A stretch of DNA of 64,000 bases, from assembly GCF_947498345.1 (NCBI RefSeq), contig NZ_CANMJY010000007.1, positions 1-64,000 of the forward strand, in the 5' to 3' direction. Below are positions 8,260 to 17,389 of this stretch, one piece after another; position 1 is the stretch's first letter; the number at the start of each line of letters is the position of its first letter. The position numbers and the translations under genes were made by a program. The notes below the pieces were generated by a model. It saw nothing but the letters and a program-made list of their open reading frames with translations, was not told where the DNA came from and searched no databases. Source of the DNA: an uncultured Winogradskyella sp. (GTDB taxonomy: Bacteria; Bacteroidota; Bacteroidia; Flavobacteriales; Flavobacteriaceae).

Positions 8260-8694
8260 TTATGAAGTACCTGTACTTCCGAAACCACCTTCACCTCTGT
8301 CTGTTTCGGATAGTTCTTGCACTTCCTCCCACTCTGCACGCTCGTGTTTGGCAATAACTAATTGCGCTATTCGCTCACCATTCTGAATTGTAAAATCTTC
8401 ATTAGACAGGTTTACTAAAATAACACCTATTTCTCCTCTGTAATCTGCATCTATAGTTCCTGGTGCATTTAGTACTGTAATGCCTTTTTTAGCTGCTAAA
8501 CCGCTTCTTGGTCTTACTTGAGCTTCATAACCAATTGGGAGTTCTATAAATAAACCTGTGCCAACAATAGTGCGCTCTAAGGGTTTAAGTATTCTTGCTT
8601 CGGTTAAACTAGCACGTAAATCCAAACCTGCTGAAGCTATGGTTTCGTAATGCGGTAAATTGTGTCTGGATTTATTAATTATTTTAATTTTCAT
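8260..8694 (-). CDS. dut: dUTP diphosphatase
   Basis: 144 residues, normal for the homotrimeric dUTPase that converts dUTP to dUMP and PPi, keeping uracil out of DNA and feeding dTMP synthesis. All five family motifs are present: AGLDLRA (I), [12 protein letters not shown] (II), [16 protein letters not shown] (III, with the catalytic Asp region and the uracil-binding Tyr), GERIAQLVI (IV) and the Gly-rich [10 protein letters not shown] arm (V) at the C terminus. It lies between the flippase gene (50-base gap) and the nucleotidyltransferase (197-base gap that holds nothing recognisable except the hairpin near 8070). Confidence 0.97.
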   Translation of the reverse strand: MKIKIINKSRHNLPHYETIASAGLDLRASLTEARILKPLERTIVGTGLFIELPIGYEAQVRPRSGLAAKKGITVLNAPGTIDADYRGEIGVILVNLSNEDFTIQNGERIAQLVIAKHERAEWEEVQELSETDRGEGGFGSTGTS

Positions 8695-8714
8695 AATTGT
8701 TTACTATGAAGATA

Positions 8715-8736
8715 CTTCGACTGCGCTCAGCATGAT
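8715..8736. repeat. Palindromic mini-repeat copy (TTCGACTGCGCTCAG type)
   Basis: CTTCGACTGCGCTCAGCATGAT in the short gap between the flippase and dut genes. This unit, usually ending in GTGACA, is a frequent short intergenic repeat in flavobacterial genomes as far as I recall. Degenerate relatives occur at 12296-12324 and perhaps near 6959-6985. Confidence 0.5.
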
Positions 8737-8744
8737 AAATTTGT

Positions 8745-10205
8745 TTACTTCTTTAATAATCGTTTTAGTTGGTTCTTTTCCAACATTATAACTAATCCCA
8801 AAAATACAATTAACATTGCAATTCCTATAACATATTCTCCTCGATATCTATAGAAAGACAATGCCGATAAGCCTATAGAAATTACTAAGTATAATCCGAT
8901 TTTTTTAAGATTGTAAGGTATTGGATAATATTGTCTTCCATAGTAATACGATAATAACATCATAGAACCATAGGCCACTAAAGTTGCCACTGCTGATGCT
9001 TTGTAACTATAAGTCTCAATAAATACAATGTTGATTATTAGCGTTACTATAGCACCGACAACTGAAATGTAAGCTCCAAATTTGGTTCTGTCTGTGATCT
9101 TATACCAAACCGAAAGGTTATGATATATCCCCAAAAAGAAATTGGCCAATAATATAATTGGTACAATCCACATGGCTTCCCAGTAGGCTTCGCTTCTAAT
9201 TATAAATGGCTTTAAAACATCAGCAAATATAACCACAGCTAAAAGTATTATCGACCCAAAAGCTACAAAAAACTCCAGGATATTCGCATAATTTTTCTGT
9301 GGGTTCTTTGTCTTAGCATGGCTAAAAAAATAAGGTTCTATACCCAAGCGGTATGCTGTAGCAAAAAGCGTCATAAATAAGGCCAGCTTGTAACATGCTG
9401 AATACATTCCAATATCATTTTCGGCAACATCTGCCGGCAATAATTCCTTGAGTAAGATCCTATCAAAAGTTTCATTAATTGAGAAGGCAATTCCGGCAAT
9501 TAAAACCGGAATAGCATAGCGCATCATTCGTTTCCAAAGTTTTTTATCGAACTTGTAGTTGAGCTTTATATAAAATGAGAGCATTACTACTAATGTAAAT
9601 GCACTTGCAACCAAATTAGCAATAAAGATATAGCTGATTTCAAAGTTTGGCTTATAGATACTTTGAAATATGCCTCTGTTTTCAGCTAAGTCTTTTAGTG
9701 CTAATAAAAGGAATAGATTTAAACCAATATTAATAATAACATTAAGAATCTTGACAATTGCATACTGCATCGATTTCTCATTTGCTCTTAGCCAGGCAAA
9801 AGGAATGATTACCAATGCATCCAGTAGCAATATCCAAATCACCAAATTGATATACTTAACATCAATATCTATAAAGCTTGCGATTTGATTTTGAAACATT
9901 AAAGCCAAAACGAAGAAGCCAAAAGATGAAAGCATCAAAGAAATGGTAGAGGTACTTACCACTTTATCCTTATCTTCTTCTTTGTTGAAAAAGCGAAAAA
10001 ATGCGGTCTCCATACCATAAGCCAAGACCACATTAAATAAAACAAAATATGAAAAGATAACGGATACTTTTCCGTACTCAGCTGGATTAGCAAGAACGGC
10101 CTCGCTTGTGTATAAAGGCACTAGTAAAAAGCTTAGCATTCTTGGTAACACTGTTGCTAAACCATATATAAATGTCTGCTTAAAAAGAGATTTAAATCCG
10201 CTCAA
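8745..10205 (-). CDS. Oligosaccharide flippase / polysaccharide biosynthesis membrane protein
   Basis: 486 residues with about 12-14 membrane helices over its whole length and no large soluble domain. The N-terminal FKQTFIYGLATVLPRMLSFL and internal RMMRYAIPVLIAGIAFSINETFDRILL are typical of Wzx/MurJ-like (MOP superfamily) exporters. These move lipid-linked sugars across the inner membrane. It opens a conserved series with dut and the nucleotidyltransferase, away from the main polysaccharide locus, where a second flippase is found (45911-47212). Its substrate is unknown. A TAnnTTTG-like element lies 22 bases upstream. Confidence 0.85.
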   Translation of the reverse strand: MSGFKSLFKQTFIYGLATVLPRMLSFLLVPLYTSEAVLANPAEYGKVSVIFSYFVLFNVVLAYGMETAFFRFFNKEEDKDKVVSTSTISLMLSSFGFFVLALMFQNQIASFIDIDVKYINLVIWILLLDALVIIPFAWLRANEKSMQYAIVKILNVIINIGLNLFLLLALKDLAENRGIFQSIYKPNFEISYIFIANLVASAFTLVVMLSFYIKLNYKFDKKLWKRMMRYAIPVLIAGIAFSINETFDRILLKELLPADVAENDIGMYSACYKLALFMTLFATAYRLGIEPYFFSHAKTKNPQKNYANILEFFVAFGSIILLAVVIFADVLKPFIIRSEAYWEAMWIVPIILLANFFLGIYHNLSVWYKITDRTKFGAYISVVGAIVTLIINIVFIETYSYKASAVATLVAYGSMMLLSYYYGRQYYPIPYNLKKIGLYLVISIGLSALSFYRYRGEYVIGIAMLIVFLGLVIMLEKNQLKRLLKK

Positions 10206-10227
10206 TCTAAAAAATTATAGTGTCGCT

Positions 10228-10235
10228 CAAAAGTA
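10228..10235 (-). promoter_or_regulatory. Putative -7 element of the flippase-dut series
   Basis: Reads TACTTTTG on the minus strand (TAnnTTTG), 22 bases before the flippase ATG at 10205. No TTG at the consensus spacing. Confidence 0.35.
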
Positions 10236-10267
10236 TTAAATATAAATGGGTCTTAGGGCATTCAAAT

Positions 10268-10300
10268 AAAAAAAGCCTTGTTAACTAACAAGGCCTTTTT
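10268..10300 (-). terminator. Rho-independent terminator after the lipoprotein gene
   Basis: Perfect stem GCCTTGTT (10275-10282) and AACAAGGC (10287-10294) with loop AACT. It is flanked by an A-run on the left and a T-run on the right, so it can work on both strands. It lies just after the stop of the 10319-10852 gene and before the flippase promoter. Confidence 0.85.
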
Positions 10301-10318
10301 AATATTTACAACACGCTC

Positions 10319-10852
10319 TTAGTTGTCATCTTCTTCTTCATCTAATGATGCCATACCAGAAGACGTACTTTGTGCATAAACCGATGGTGGTCCATCTTCA
10401 TAATAGGTTCCTGCAACTTCGTTTAATGCTATAATTTTATAATACTTTGTTTGTCCATTTTCAATATAGCTGATTACGCATTCGTTATCTTTAAGGTCAA
10501 ATGGATAATCATTTGGTTTTTCTGCTTTTTGAAACGTATAATGACGTGATGGGTGCTTTAAAACAGACATGTACTCTTCCTCTTTCTTAGTCAATTTCCC
10601 TCTTAGGTTTCTAAAAAAAACTTCGTCGAAAGCAATATCTTGCTCAACATCAGAAATAGGGATGAAAATGTTTATTCCTGTACCGCCAACTTTAATTCCG
10701 GCATACCATTCTTGAAAAAAGACAGGTTTAACTTTAAATGGGGTTTGTTGCTCAAATGTAGTTGTTGCTACTTTTGGAGTAGCACATTGAAACGTAAATG
10801 AAATCGCAACAGCAAAAACAATGGCGCAAGTTGCCTTTTTAAGATTTTTCAT
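10319..10852 (-). CDS. Lipoprotein of unknown function
   Basis: 177 residues. The signal sequence ends in SFTFQC with the lipobox Cys at about residue 23. No family is recognised. The mature part has alternating strands (FFQEWYAGIKVGGTGINIFI, then DNECVISYIENGQTKYYKI) and a C terminus ending in an acidic tail (EEEDDN). It is a single-gene unit with its own strong terminator; no clear TAnnTTTG promoter was found upstream. A beta-rich periplasmic protein is the most that can be said. Confidence 0.7.
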   Translation of the reverse strand: MKNLKKATCAIVFAVAISFTFQCATPKVATTTFEQQTPFKVKPVFFQEWYAGIKVGGTGINIFIPISDVEQDIAFDEVFFRNLRGKLTKKEEEYMSVLKHPSRHYTFQKAEKPNDYPFDLKDNECVISYIENGQTKYYKIIALNEVAGTYYEDGPPSVYAQSTSSGMASLDEEEDDN

Positions 10853-10969
10853 TATTAAGTAGGTTAAATTTGGAGAAGCAAGATATAAAAATATTCTATT
10901 TTGCCGTTTATTTTTATATTTAATCGATAAATTGTAATAAAATGTAGGATTTTTGTATTATTCATTCAA

Positions 10970-11003
10970 TTGATTTCGATTTTAAAATATTGTCCTATTT
11001 TTG
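10970..11003 (+). promoter_or_regulatory. Promoter of the zinc-ribbon membrane protein gene
   Basis: TTG (10970-10972), a 23-base spacer, then TATTTTTG (10996-11003), 23 bases before the ATG at 11027. Full match to the Flavobacteriia consensus. Confidence 0.6.
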
Positions 11004-11026
11004 AAAACTAACTAATTAGGGAGATA

Positions 11027-11350
11027 ATGATTGGAACTACTAAAAGATTAATTACAGAAGAAAAGGTTAAAAATTCATCGTGCACACACTGCGGAGAAGA
11101 AAACTCTCTTATGGTTAAGGTGTTTTCTAAAATGTTTATGCTAAAAGTTTTGCCTTTTGCCATAGGTAAATCCACAGAACTATATTGTTCTAATTGTAAA
11201 AAAGCTTATGGACCAAACGACACTTTAGATCCTACTACCAAACGCAGAATAGACATTATTAAAGATGATGCTCAACATGCTTGGTTTTTATACATTGGAT
11301 ATGCCTTTTTTGCCTTAGTATTATTAGTGGCTATCTTTAAAGATTTATAA
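11027..11350 (+). CDS. Zinc-ribbon protein with C-terminal membrane helix
   Basis: 107 residues. Two CxxC knuckles are seen: C19-T-H-C22 and C54-S-N-C57, the spacing of a zinc ribbon. One hydrophobic helix at the C terminus (WFLYIGYAFFALVLLVAIF, about 86-104) would anchor it in the membrane with the ribbon in the cytoplasm. The function is unknown; zinc-ribbon and helix proteins of this size are common in Bacteroidota. It is monocistronic, with its own promoter and a perfect terminator shared with the convergent atp operon. Confidence 0.75.
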   Translation: MIGTTKRLITEEKVKNSSCTHCGEENSLMVKVFSKMFMLKVLPFAIGKSTELYCSNCKKAYGPNDTLDPTTKRRIDIIKDDAQHAWFLYIGYAFFALVLLVAIFKDL

Positions 11351-11352
11351 CG

Positions 11353-11387
11353 AAAAAACCTCATTCAAATTAAGAATGAGGTTTTTT
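11353..11387. terminator. Bidirectional terminator between the zinc-ribbon gene and atpG
   Basis: Perfect 14-bp stem AAAAAACCTCATTC (11353-11366) and GAATGAGGTTTTTT (11374-11387) with a seven-base loop. It ends transcription of the plus-strand gene (stop 11350) and of the atp operon coming from the right (atpG stop 11417). Confidence 0.9.
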
Positions 11388-11416
11388 ATACTCTAATATT
11401 AGAGTTATACTATTTT

Positions 11417-12280
11417 TTAATTATTCAATGCCTCAGCACCACCAACAATTTCTAAGATTTCGTTAGTGATTGCTGCTTGTCTGGCTTTATTGTATGTTAA
11501 CTTAAGCTGATCTCTTAACTCCGTTGCGTTATCGGTGGCTTTATGCATTGCTGTCATACGTGCACCATGCTCTGAAGCAAAAGAATCTCTAATTCCTTTA
11601 AACAATTGTGTTTTTAAAGACTTAGGAATTAAAGTCTCAACTATTTCTTGTTTCGATGGCTCAAAAATATAATCTAGATTTGTATTAGCGTTATCTCCTT
11701 CTACCGGAACAATTGGTAAAAACTGCTCAGTCATTACGATTTGAGTTGCTGCATTTTTAAAGCTATTATATACTAACTCTACTTTATCGTAATCACCTTC
11801 AACAAATTTATCCATTATCATTTCAGCAATCTCAGCAACGTTTTCAAAGGTTAAAGCATCAAATACTTCACTTTTGTTAGCAATAACCATATCATGCTTA
11901 GAAAAAGCGTCATTAGCTTTTTTTCCAATCGCTAATACAGATACATTTTTACCAGCATAAGTATCACTTATTAAAGCATTAACTTTCTTAATAATGTTAG
12001 AGTTAAAAGCACCACACAATCCTCTGTTAGAAGTTATTGCAACTACTAAAACGTTTTTGACCTCTCTCTGTACAGAATACTTACTACCAGAATCCGCATC
12101 TAAAGTAGCGCTTAAACTCTGAAGCAATTCTGTTAACTTATTAGAGTAGGGACGCATAGCAGTAATGGCATCTTGAGCCTTCTTTAACTTAGCAGCAGAT
12201 ACCATTTTCATGGCACTAGTAATCTGCATCGTAGAAGATACTGATGATATTCTGTTACGTATTTCTTTTAAGTTTGCCAT
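11417..12280 (-). CDS. atpG: ATP synthase F1 subunit gamma
   Basis: 287 residues, the normal length. This is the central rotor stalk of F1, coupling proton flow through the c-ring to the catalytic sites. The N-terminal helix NLKEIRNRISSVSSTMQITS and AMKMVSAAKLKKAQ and the C-terminal helix ARQAAITNEILEIVGGAEAL are the conserved coiled-coil ends. The Rossmann-like middle (VAITSNRGLCGAFNSNI) is intact. It is the last gene of the operon, 56 bases after atpA; the gap holds a mini-repeat. Beta and epsilon (atpD, atpC) are not in this window, as is usual for the split atp genes of Bacteroidota. Confidence 0.97.
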   Translation of the reverse strand: MANLKEIRNRISSVSSTMQITSAMKMVSAAKLKKAQDAITAMRPYSNKLTELLQSLSATLDADSGSKYSVQREVKNVLVVAITSNRGLCGAFNSNIIKKVNALISDTYAGKNVSVLAIGKKANDAFSKHDMVIANKSEVFDALTFENVAEIAEMIMDKFVEGDYDKVELVYNSFKNAATQIVMTEQFLPIVPVEGDNANTNLDYIFEPSKQEIVETLIPKSLKTQLFKGIRDSFASEHGARMTAMHKATDNATELRDQLKLTYNKARQAAITNEILEIVGGAEALNN

Positions 12281-12295
12281 CCTTTATATTATAAA

Positions 12296-12324
12296 GACTC
12301 TTCGCAACCAGGCTCAGAGTGACA
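12296..12324. repeat. Palindromic mini-repeat copy in the atpA-atpG gap
   Basis: Contains CTTCGCAACCAGGCTCAGAG followed by TGACATT, related to the TTCGACTGCGCTCAG-type unit at 8715-8736. It lies inside the operon, between the atpA stop and the atpG start. Confidence 0.45.
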
Positions 12325-12336
12325 TTAATTTAATTA

Positions 12337-13917
12337 TTAAGCTCTATACTTTCCAGTAAGGTCTTTAGCTACATTTGTTAATGTATCAATTACCTCATCA
12401 GTTAGTTTACCCGACTTCAATATATCTAAAGTATCTCTGTGCTTTGCATTTAAGAATTCAACAAAATCTCTTTCGAATTCTTTTACTTTATCTACAGGTA
12501 CATCTCTTAACAAGTTCTTAGAACCAGCATAGATAATTGCAATTTGATCTTCTACAGTAAACGGATCGTTTTGAGCTTGCTTTAAGATCTCAACGTTTCG
12601 TTTACCTTTTTCAATTACGTTTAATGTAGAGGCATCTAAATCTGAGCCAAACTTAGCAAAGGCTTCTAATTCACGGAATTGTGCCTGATCTAATTTTAAT
12701 GTACCAGATACTTTCTTCATAGATTTAATCTGAGCATTACCACCAACACGAGATACAGAAATACCAACGTTAATTGCTGGACGAACACCAGAGTTAAATA
12801 AATCACCATCTAAGAAGATTTGACCATCTGTAATAGAAATTACGTTAGTTGGGATATATGCTGATACATCACCTGCTTGTGTTTCAATGATTGGTAAAGC
12901 AGTTAAAGAACCACCACCTTTTACCATTGGTTTTAAGCTTTCTGGTAAATCATTCATCTCTTTAGCAATGGTGTCATCATTAATGACTTTTGCCGAACGC
13001 TCTAATAAACGCGAGTGTAAGTAGAAAACATCACCAGGATACGCCTCACGTCCTGGAGGACGACGTAATAATAAAGATACCTCACGGTAAGCAACTGCCT
13101 GCTTAGATAAATCATCATAAATAATTAATGCCGGACGACCCGTATCTCTAAAATACTCACCTATTGAAGCTCCAGTCATTGGTGCATATACTTGCATTGC
13201 TGCAGGATCAGATGCGTTAGCTGCTACAATTGTAGTATAAGCTAAAGCTCCTCTTTCTTCTAAGGTTTTTGCAATGTTAGCAACCGTTGAAGCTTTTTGC
13301 CCAACCGCTACATATATACAATATACAGGCTCACCTGCATCGTAAAATTCTTTTTGATTTAAGATGGTATCAATACAAACAGTAGTTTTTCCTGTCTGAC
13401 GGTCACCAATTACCAACTCACGCTGACCTCTACCTACAGGAATCATAGCATCAATTGCCTTAATACCTGTTTGTAATGGTTCAGTTACTGGTTCTCTATA
13501 GATAACACCTGGTGCTTTACGCTCTACTGGCATTTCATAAGTTTCACCTGTAATTGGACCCTTACCATCAATTGGATTACCTAAAGTATCAACAACACGG
13601 CCTACAATACCTTCACCTACTTTTACAGATGCGATACGCGATGTACGTTTTACTGTTGAGCCTTCTTTAACACCTGTAGAAGCACCTAATAATACGATAC
13701 CTACATTGTCTTCTTCAAGGTTAAGTACAATTCCTTCTGCACCACCTTCGAATTCTACTAATTCCCCATATTGAGCATTAGCCAATCCGTAAGCACGTAC
13801 AATACCATCACCTACAGTTAATACTGTTCCTACTTCGTCTAATGAAGCACCTGCTTCAAAACCTGAAAGTTGTTGTTTTAAGATTGCTGATATTTCAGCT
13901 GGTTTTACTTCTGCCAT
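12337..13917 (-). CDS. atpA: ATP synthase F1 subunit alpha
   Basis: 526 residues. This is the non-catalytic nucleotide-binding subunit of F1. The Walker A motif is [10 protein letters not shown] (about 175), the Walker B region [10 protein letters not shown], and the alpha/beta signature [16 protein letters not shown] contains the Arg that reaches into the catalytic site of beta. The N-terminal beta-barrel ([20 protein letters not shown]) and the C-terminal helical domain are complete. It is separated from atpG by 56 bases and from the upstream inserted gene by 58 bases. Confidence 0.98.
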   Translation of the reverse strand: MAEVKPAEISAILKQQLSGFEAGASLDEVGTVLTVGDGIVRAYGLANAQYGELVEFEGGAEGIVLNLEEDNVGIVLLGASTGVKEGSTVKRTSRIASVKVGEGIVGRVVDTLGNPIDGKGPITGETYEMPVERKAPGVIYREPVTEPLQTGIKAIDAMIPVGRGQRELVIGDRQTGKTTVCIDTILNQKEFYDAGEPVYCIYVAVGQKASTVANIAKTLEERGALAYTTIVAANASDPAAMQVYAPMTGASIGEYFRDTGRPALIIYDDLSKQAVAYREVSLLLRRPPGREAYPGDVFYLHSRLLERSAKVINDDTIAKEMNDLPESLKPMVKGGGSLTALPIIETQAGDVSAYIPTNVISITDGQIFLDGDLFNSGVRPAINVGISVSRVGGNAQIKSMKKVSGTLKLDQAQFRELEAFAKFGSDLDASTLNVIEKGKRNVEILKQAQNDPFTVEDQIAIIYAGSKNLLRDVPVDKVKEFERDFVEFLNAKHRDTLDILKSGKLTDEVIDTLTNVAKDLTGKYRA

Positions 13918-13975
13918 CTTTTATTTAGATATTAGATGTTAGATATTTTGACCTAAGTCTCAAATACTAACTGTT

Positions 13976-14395
13976 TTAATTTTGTATAAATAATTTACCT
14001 CTTGATTCGTCTGAACCATATTTAGTGACAAACTTTTTAAGCCTGTCTTTATCAATTTTACCATCTTTTATGACTTTACCTTTGTAGAGCATTTTGATGA
14101 TTTTTTTTCTAGTTTCTTTCAATTCTACCTCCACATCAAAATCAACAAACCTAACTATATCATAGCTATCCATGTTCTGCTTATTGTTTGGTGTCGGGTC
14201 ATGATACTTTATAAAGATTATTTCTTCATCATCTTGAATAGAATAAATTGACATATCACCTGATTCTCTTTCAACTTTCACATATTCAACACCATCCACA
14301 TATGCTATACCTTTTTTTATCTTTACTTTTTGAGCTTGAAGATTAAATGTAAATAGAATTCCAAATATTATGGTTAAAACCTTTATTGTCTTCAT
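13976..14395 (-). CDS. Secreted protein of unknown function inserted in the atp operon
   Basis: 139 residues with a clear signal peptide (MKTIKVLTIIFGILFTF then NLQAQ, to about residue 22). The mature part is Lys-rich and beta-like (KKGIAYVDGVEYVKVERESG, then DEEIIFIKY), with a C-terminal KVIKDGKIDKDRLKKFV segment. I recognise no family. It starts one base after the atpH stop and ends 58 bases before atpA, so it is co-transcribed with ATP synthase genes in a position where Bacteroidota normally have atpH directly followed by atpA. A periplasmic product cannot be an F1 subunit, so it looks like an acquired gene using the atp promoter. Similar small secreted proteins occur elsewhere in flavobacteria. 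Confidence 0.7.
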   Translation of the reverse strand: MKTIKVLTIIFGILFTFNLQAQKVKIKKGIAYVDGVEYVKVERESGDMSIYSIQDDEEIIFIKYHDPTPNNKQNMDSYDIVRFVDFDVEVELKETRKKIIKMLYKGKVIKDGKIDKDRLKKFVTKYGSDESRGKLFIQN

Positions 14396-14396
14396 A

Positions 14397-14933
14397 TTAG
14401 TTTAATGTAAATTCTCTTTTTAATTTGTCGAGTTTATTTGCAATACTAGCATTATACTGAATATCACCAACTCTTAAAATGAAACCACCTAAAATGCTTT
14501 CATCTACAATATTTTCTACTTCTGCTTCCTTACCTGTAAGTTCTTTTACTTTAGCTAATACTTTAGTTTTTAAATCTGCTGTTAAAGGAACTGCTGTTGT
14601 AACTGTTGCGACTTGGCTTCCTCTTAACTGATCATATAACTCTGTATAACTAGCAGCTACATCATTTAAAAGCGCTAGTCTCTTATTAGAAATTAAAGTA
14701 TCTACAAGATTACTTGTGTTTGAGTTTACTTTTGGAAATACAGAAGATAACACAGACTTCTTATCTGCAGATCTTACAACAGGACTCTGAAGCATTTGTC
14801 TAAGCTCATCGCTTTGCGTAATAGTTTCTGAAATAAGCTTCATATCACTATTAACTGCTTCTGCTGCTTTTTGATCTTGTGCTAAGCTTAAAACCGCTTT
14901 AGCATATCTTACTGCTGCTCTTGATCCTGACAT
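14397..14933 (-). CDS. atpH: ATP synthase F1 subunit delta
   Basis: 178 residues, the OSCP/delta family that links the peripheral stalk to the top of F1. The N-terminal six-helix domain begins SRAAVRYAKAVLSLAQDQ. The conserved C-terminal part has VATVTTAVPLTADLKTKVLA and ESILGGFILRVGD, the signature around the Gly-Gly motif. It follows atpF by six bases and is followed after one base by the secreted-protein gene. Confidence 0.95.
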   Translation of the reverse strand: MSGSRAAVRYAKAVLSLAQDQKAAEAVNSDMKLISETITQSDELRQMLQSPVVRSADKKSVLSSVFPKVNSNTSNLVDTLISNKRLALLNDVAASYTELYDQLRGSQVATVTTAVPLTADLKTKVLAKVKELTGKEAEVENIVDESILGGFILRVGDIQYNASIANKLDKLKREFTLN

Positions 14934-14939
14934 TTATCC

Positions 14940-15434
14940 TTAGTTTAAAGTTGCTTCACCTAACATGTTTTCAACCAATTTCAATTGCTTGTCTTTGTTA
15001 GATAATTCTTCGCGCACTACTTTTTCTGCAATATCAACTGATAATCCTGCAACATGACTTTTTAACTCAGCCATTGCTGCTTTCTTTTCACTTTCAATTG
15101 CTGCTTGCGCTTTTTCAATAATCTTACTTGCCTTTTCTTGCGCTTCAGTTTCAGCTTTAGCAATAGTTTGCTCTCTTATTTCACGAGCATCTTTAAGCAT
15201 TGCTTCACGCTCAGCACGCGCCTCTTGTAAAATACGCTCATTATCTGCCTGAAGATTTTCCATCTCCTTGCGCGCATTTTCAGCTGATGCTAACGCCTCT
15301 TTAATACCCTCTTCTCTATCGCTAACAGCACCTAAAATAGGTTTCCAGGCAAATTTTCTTAAGATAAAAAGTAATACTAAAAATGTAATTAACGTCCAAA
15401 AGACAAGTCCAAATTCCGGTGTAATTAAATCCAT
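14940..15434 (-). CDS. atpF: ATP synthase F0 subunit b
   Basis: 164 residues. One N-terminal membrane helix (FGLVFWTLITFLVLLFILRK, about 8-27) is followed by a long charged coiled coil (about 45-140, Ala/Glu/Lys-rich) that forms the peripheral stalk. VEKVVREEL-like and LVENMLGEATLN segments at the C terminus contact delta. Length and layout match bacterial b subunits. It lies between atpE (73-base gap) and atpH (six bases). Confidence 0.96.
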   Translation of the reverse strand: MDLITPEFGLVFWTLITFLVLLFILRKFAWKPILGAVSDREEGIKEALASAENARKEMENLQADNERILQEARAEREAMLKDAREIREQTIAKAETEAQEKASKIIEKAQAAIESEKKAAMAELKSHVAGLSVDIAEKVVREELSNKDKQLKLVENMLGEATLN

Positions 15435-15507
15435 TCTGTTTTGTTTTAAGTAACTTAAATTTTAAAAATACAGAAGTAACCAACCGTTACTTCTGTATCT
15501 TAATGTC

Positions 15508-15732
<225 letters not shown>

Positions 15733-15736
15733 TTAA

Positions 15737-16840
15737 TTAATGATGCTCTTCTTCAGTTGCCATCCCAAAATAAAGGGCTGACAATATTGTAAATATATAT
15801 GCTTGTATTGCTGTTACAATAACCTCAATAACTGTAATAAACAATGAGAATGCTACAGATACTGGTGCAATAGCAACAGTTTTAAATACAAATATTAATG
15901 ACATTAATGCTAATATAATAACGTGGCCTGCTGTAATATTAGCAAACAAACGAATCATAAGAGAGATAGGTTTAACAAACATACCTATAATCTCAATTGG
16001 CATTAAAAATATTTTCATTGGCACAGGCACTCCTGGCATCCAAAAGATGTGTTTCCAATAGTTTTTGTTACCACTAAATGTTGTTATTATAAATGTAATA
16101 GCTGCTAAAGTAAAAGTAAACGCAATGTTACCACTTAGGTTAGCACCATTAAGGATTGGAATTAATCCAAATATATTATTAATCCATATAAAGAAGAATA
16201 TGGTTAATAAATATGGCATATATCTTTTGTACTTATGCTCACCAATCATTGGTCTTGCAATCTCATCTCTAACAAATACTACCAAAGGCTCAACAAAACT
16301 TGCAATACCTGATGGTACATTGTCATCAGATTTTTTATAACGACGTGCTGCAGTTAAAAAGATTAAAAACAATACCGCTATAGACACCCACATCATAAAT
16401 ACGTTTCTTGTAATAGACAAGTCGAATTTAGGTCTGTGTGCATTTGTAGGATGTCCTTCTGCATCAAAAGCAACTTGGTTAGCGCCTTCGTCTAAAACGT
16501 ATACTTTTTCGTGTACATTAACAAAACGCTGACCGTTTCTTTCAACGATTTCATGACCATGATAATCATGATGAAATGCTGAAGACGAAAACGTCGTTAA
16601 GCCTTTGTCTGTATAAACAATAACAGGCAATGGTATCGTCAGGTGAAATTCGTTTTCTTTACCTTGATTTAAGGTTGCGATATGCATTCCGTAGGCATCC
16701 TTAACGTGATGTAAAATCATCTCTTTAGGATCGAATTTTTCGTCGTCTCCTCCTTCTTTAGTTCCAGAGGCAAAACCAATATTAAAAACAGTTAAAAATA
16801 ATGTCGATAATATTATGTTTTTAAAGGTGCTTATTCTCAT
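15737..16840 (-). CDS. atpB: ATP synthase F0 subunit a, with periplasmic N-terminal extension
   Basis: 367 residues from the ATG at 16840. I chose this start because a full promoter (16879-16908) lies inside the longer open frame and because MRISTFKNIILSTLFLTVFN then reads as a signal peptide. The long N-terminal extension (about 25-145) before the first channel helix is typical of Bacteroidota subunit a. The essential Arg lies in SLMIRLFANITAGH, and the last helices (VIVTAIQAYIFTILSALYFG) complete the proton half-channel. It is the first gene of atpB-E-F-H-x-A-G. Confidence 0.95.
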   Translation of the reverse strand: MRISTFKNIILSTLFLTVFNIGFASGTKEGGDDEKFDPKEMILHHVKDAYGMHIATLNQGKENEFHLTIPLPVIVYTDKGLTTFSSSAFHHDYHGHEIVERNGQRFVNVHEKVYVLDEGANQVAFDAEGHPTNAHRPKFDLSITRNVFMMWVSIAVLFLIFLTAARRYKKSDDNVPSGIASFVEPLVVFVRDEIARPMIGEHKYKRYMPYLLTIFFFIWINNIFGLIPILNGANLSGNIAFTFTLAAITFIITTFSGNKNYWKHIFWMPGVPVPMKIFLMPIEIIGMFVKPISLMIRLFANITAGHVIILALMSLIFVFKTVAIAPVSVAFSLFITVIEVIVTAIQAYIFTILSALYFGMATEEEHH

Positions 16841-16878
16841 TCTAATGGGCTTAAAAATACCTTGCTTTAAATTCGGTG

Positions 16879-16908
16879 CAAATGTACGAACATTAAATGA
16901 ATTGACAA
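16879..16908 (-). promoter_or_regulatory. Promoter of the atp operon
   Basis: On the minus strand: TTG (16908-16906), a 19-base spacer, then TACATTTG (16886-16879). This fits TTG-N17-23-TAnnTTTG and leaves a leader of about 35 bases before the ATG at 16840. It rules out the longer frame starting at 16912. Confidence 0.75.
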
Positions 16909-16985
16909 GCAATAATTTTCCTATAATTTTTAAGAGCTTTTAATCGGATAAAAGTGCTGATTTTAAAGGTGTTTCAAAATCTGTT

Positions 16986-17381
16986 TTAAGACTTTTGAAG
17001 AAATCGAGTTATTGTAAAAACCTCAAAGAATAAGTATAGGAAATAAGGAATGAAAAAATTGAACACATCGGGTTGCTTGTTTTCAAAATCTGAAAGTAAT
17101 AATGGCAATAAAAATAATATAGCCAATATCATTTTTGCAAAAGTTAATATCATAAATAGATTGAAAATGTCTTTTTTGCCAGATGAAAACCTATAATTTA
17201 TAATAGTATAAAACGCTAGAGTAACAATTAAATGAAAGGTGTAAACCTGCCAGACAGGAAAAAAGAATGTAATATCCTTTGCAAAATGATACAATAAATA
17301 ACTATGTATGGCATATAACAAAATGCTTACACCAAGTAATTGCAATAAAAAAGTGATTTGTCTTTTTTTAAATTCTTCCAT
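16986..17381 (-). CDS. AtpI-like four-helix membrane protein (DUF6168 type)
   Basis: 131 residues with four predicted membrane helices (about 8-28, 42-62, 75-97 and 108-125) and little else. It lies eight bases after atpZ and before the atp promoter, the place where AtpI/AtpZ partners are found. In other bacteria AtpI-type proteins help assemble the c-ring or move cations. Assignment rests on context and topology; the DUF number is from memory. Confidence 0.7.
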   Translation of the reverse strand: MEEFKKRQITFLLQLLGVSILLYAIHSYLLYHFAKDITFFFPVWQVYTFHLIVTLAFYTIINYRFSSGKKDIFNLFMILTFAKMILAILFLLPLLLSDFENKQPDVFNFFIPYFLYLFFEVFTITRFLQKS

Positions 17382-17389
17382 TGTAATTA

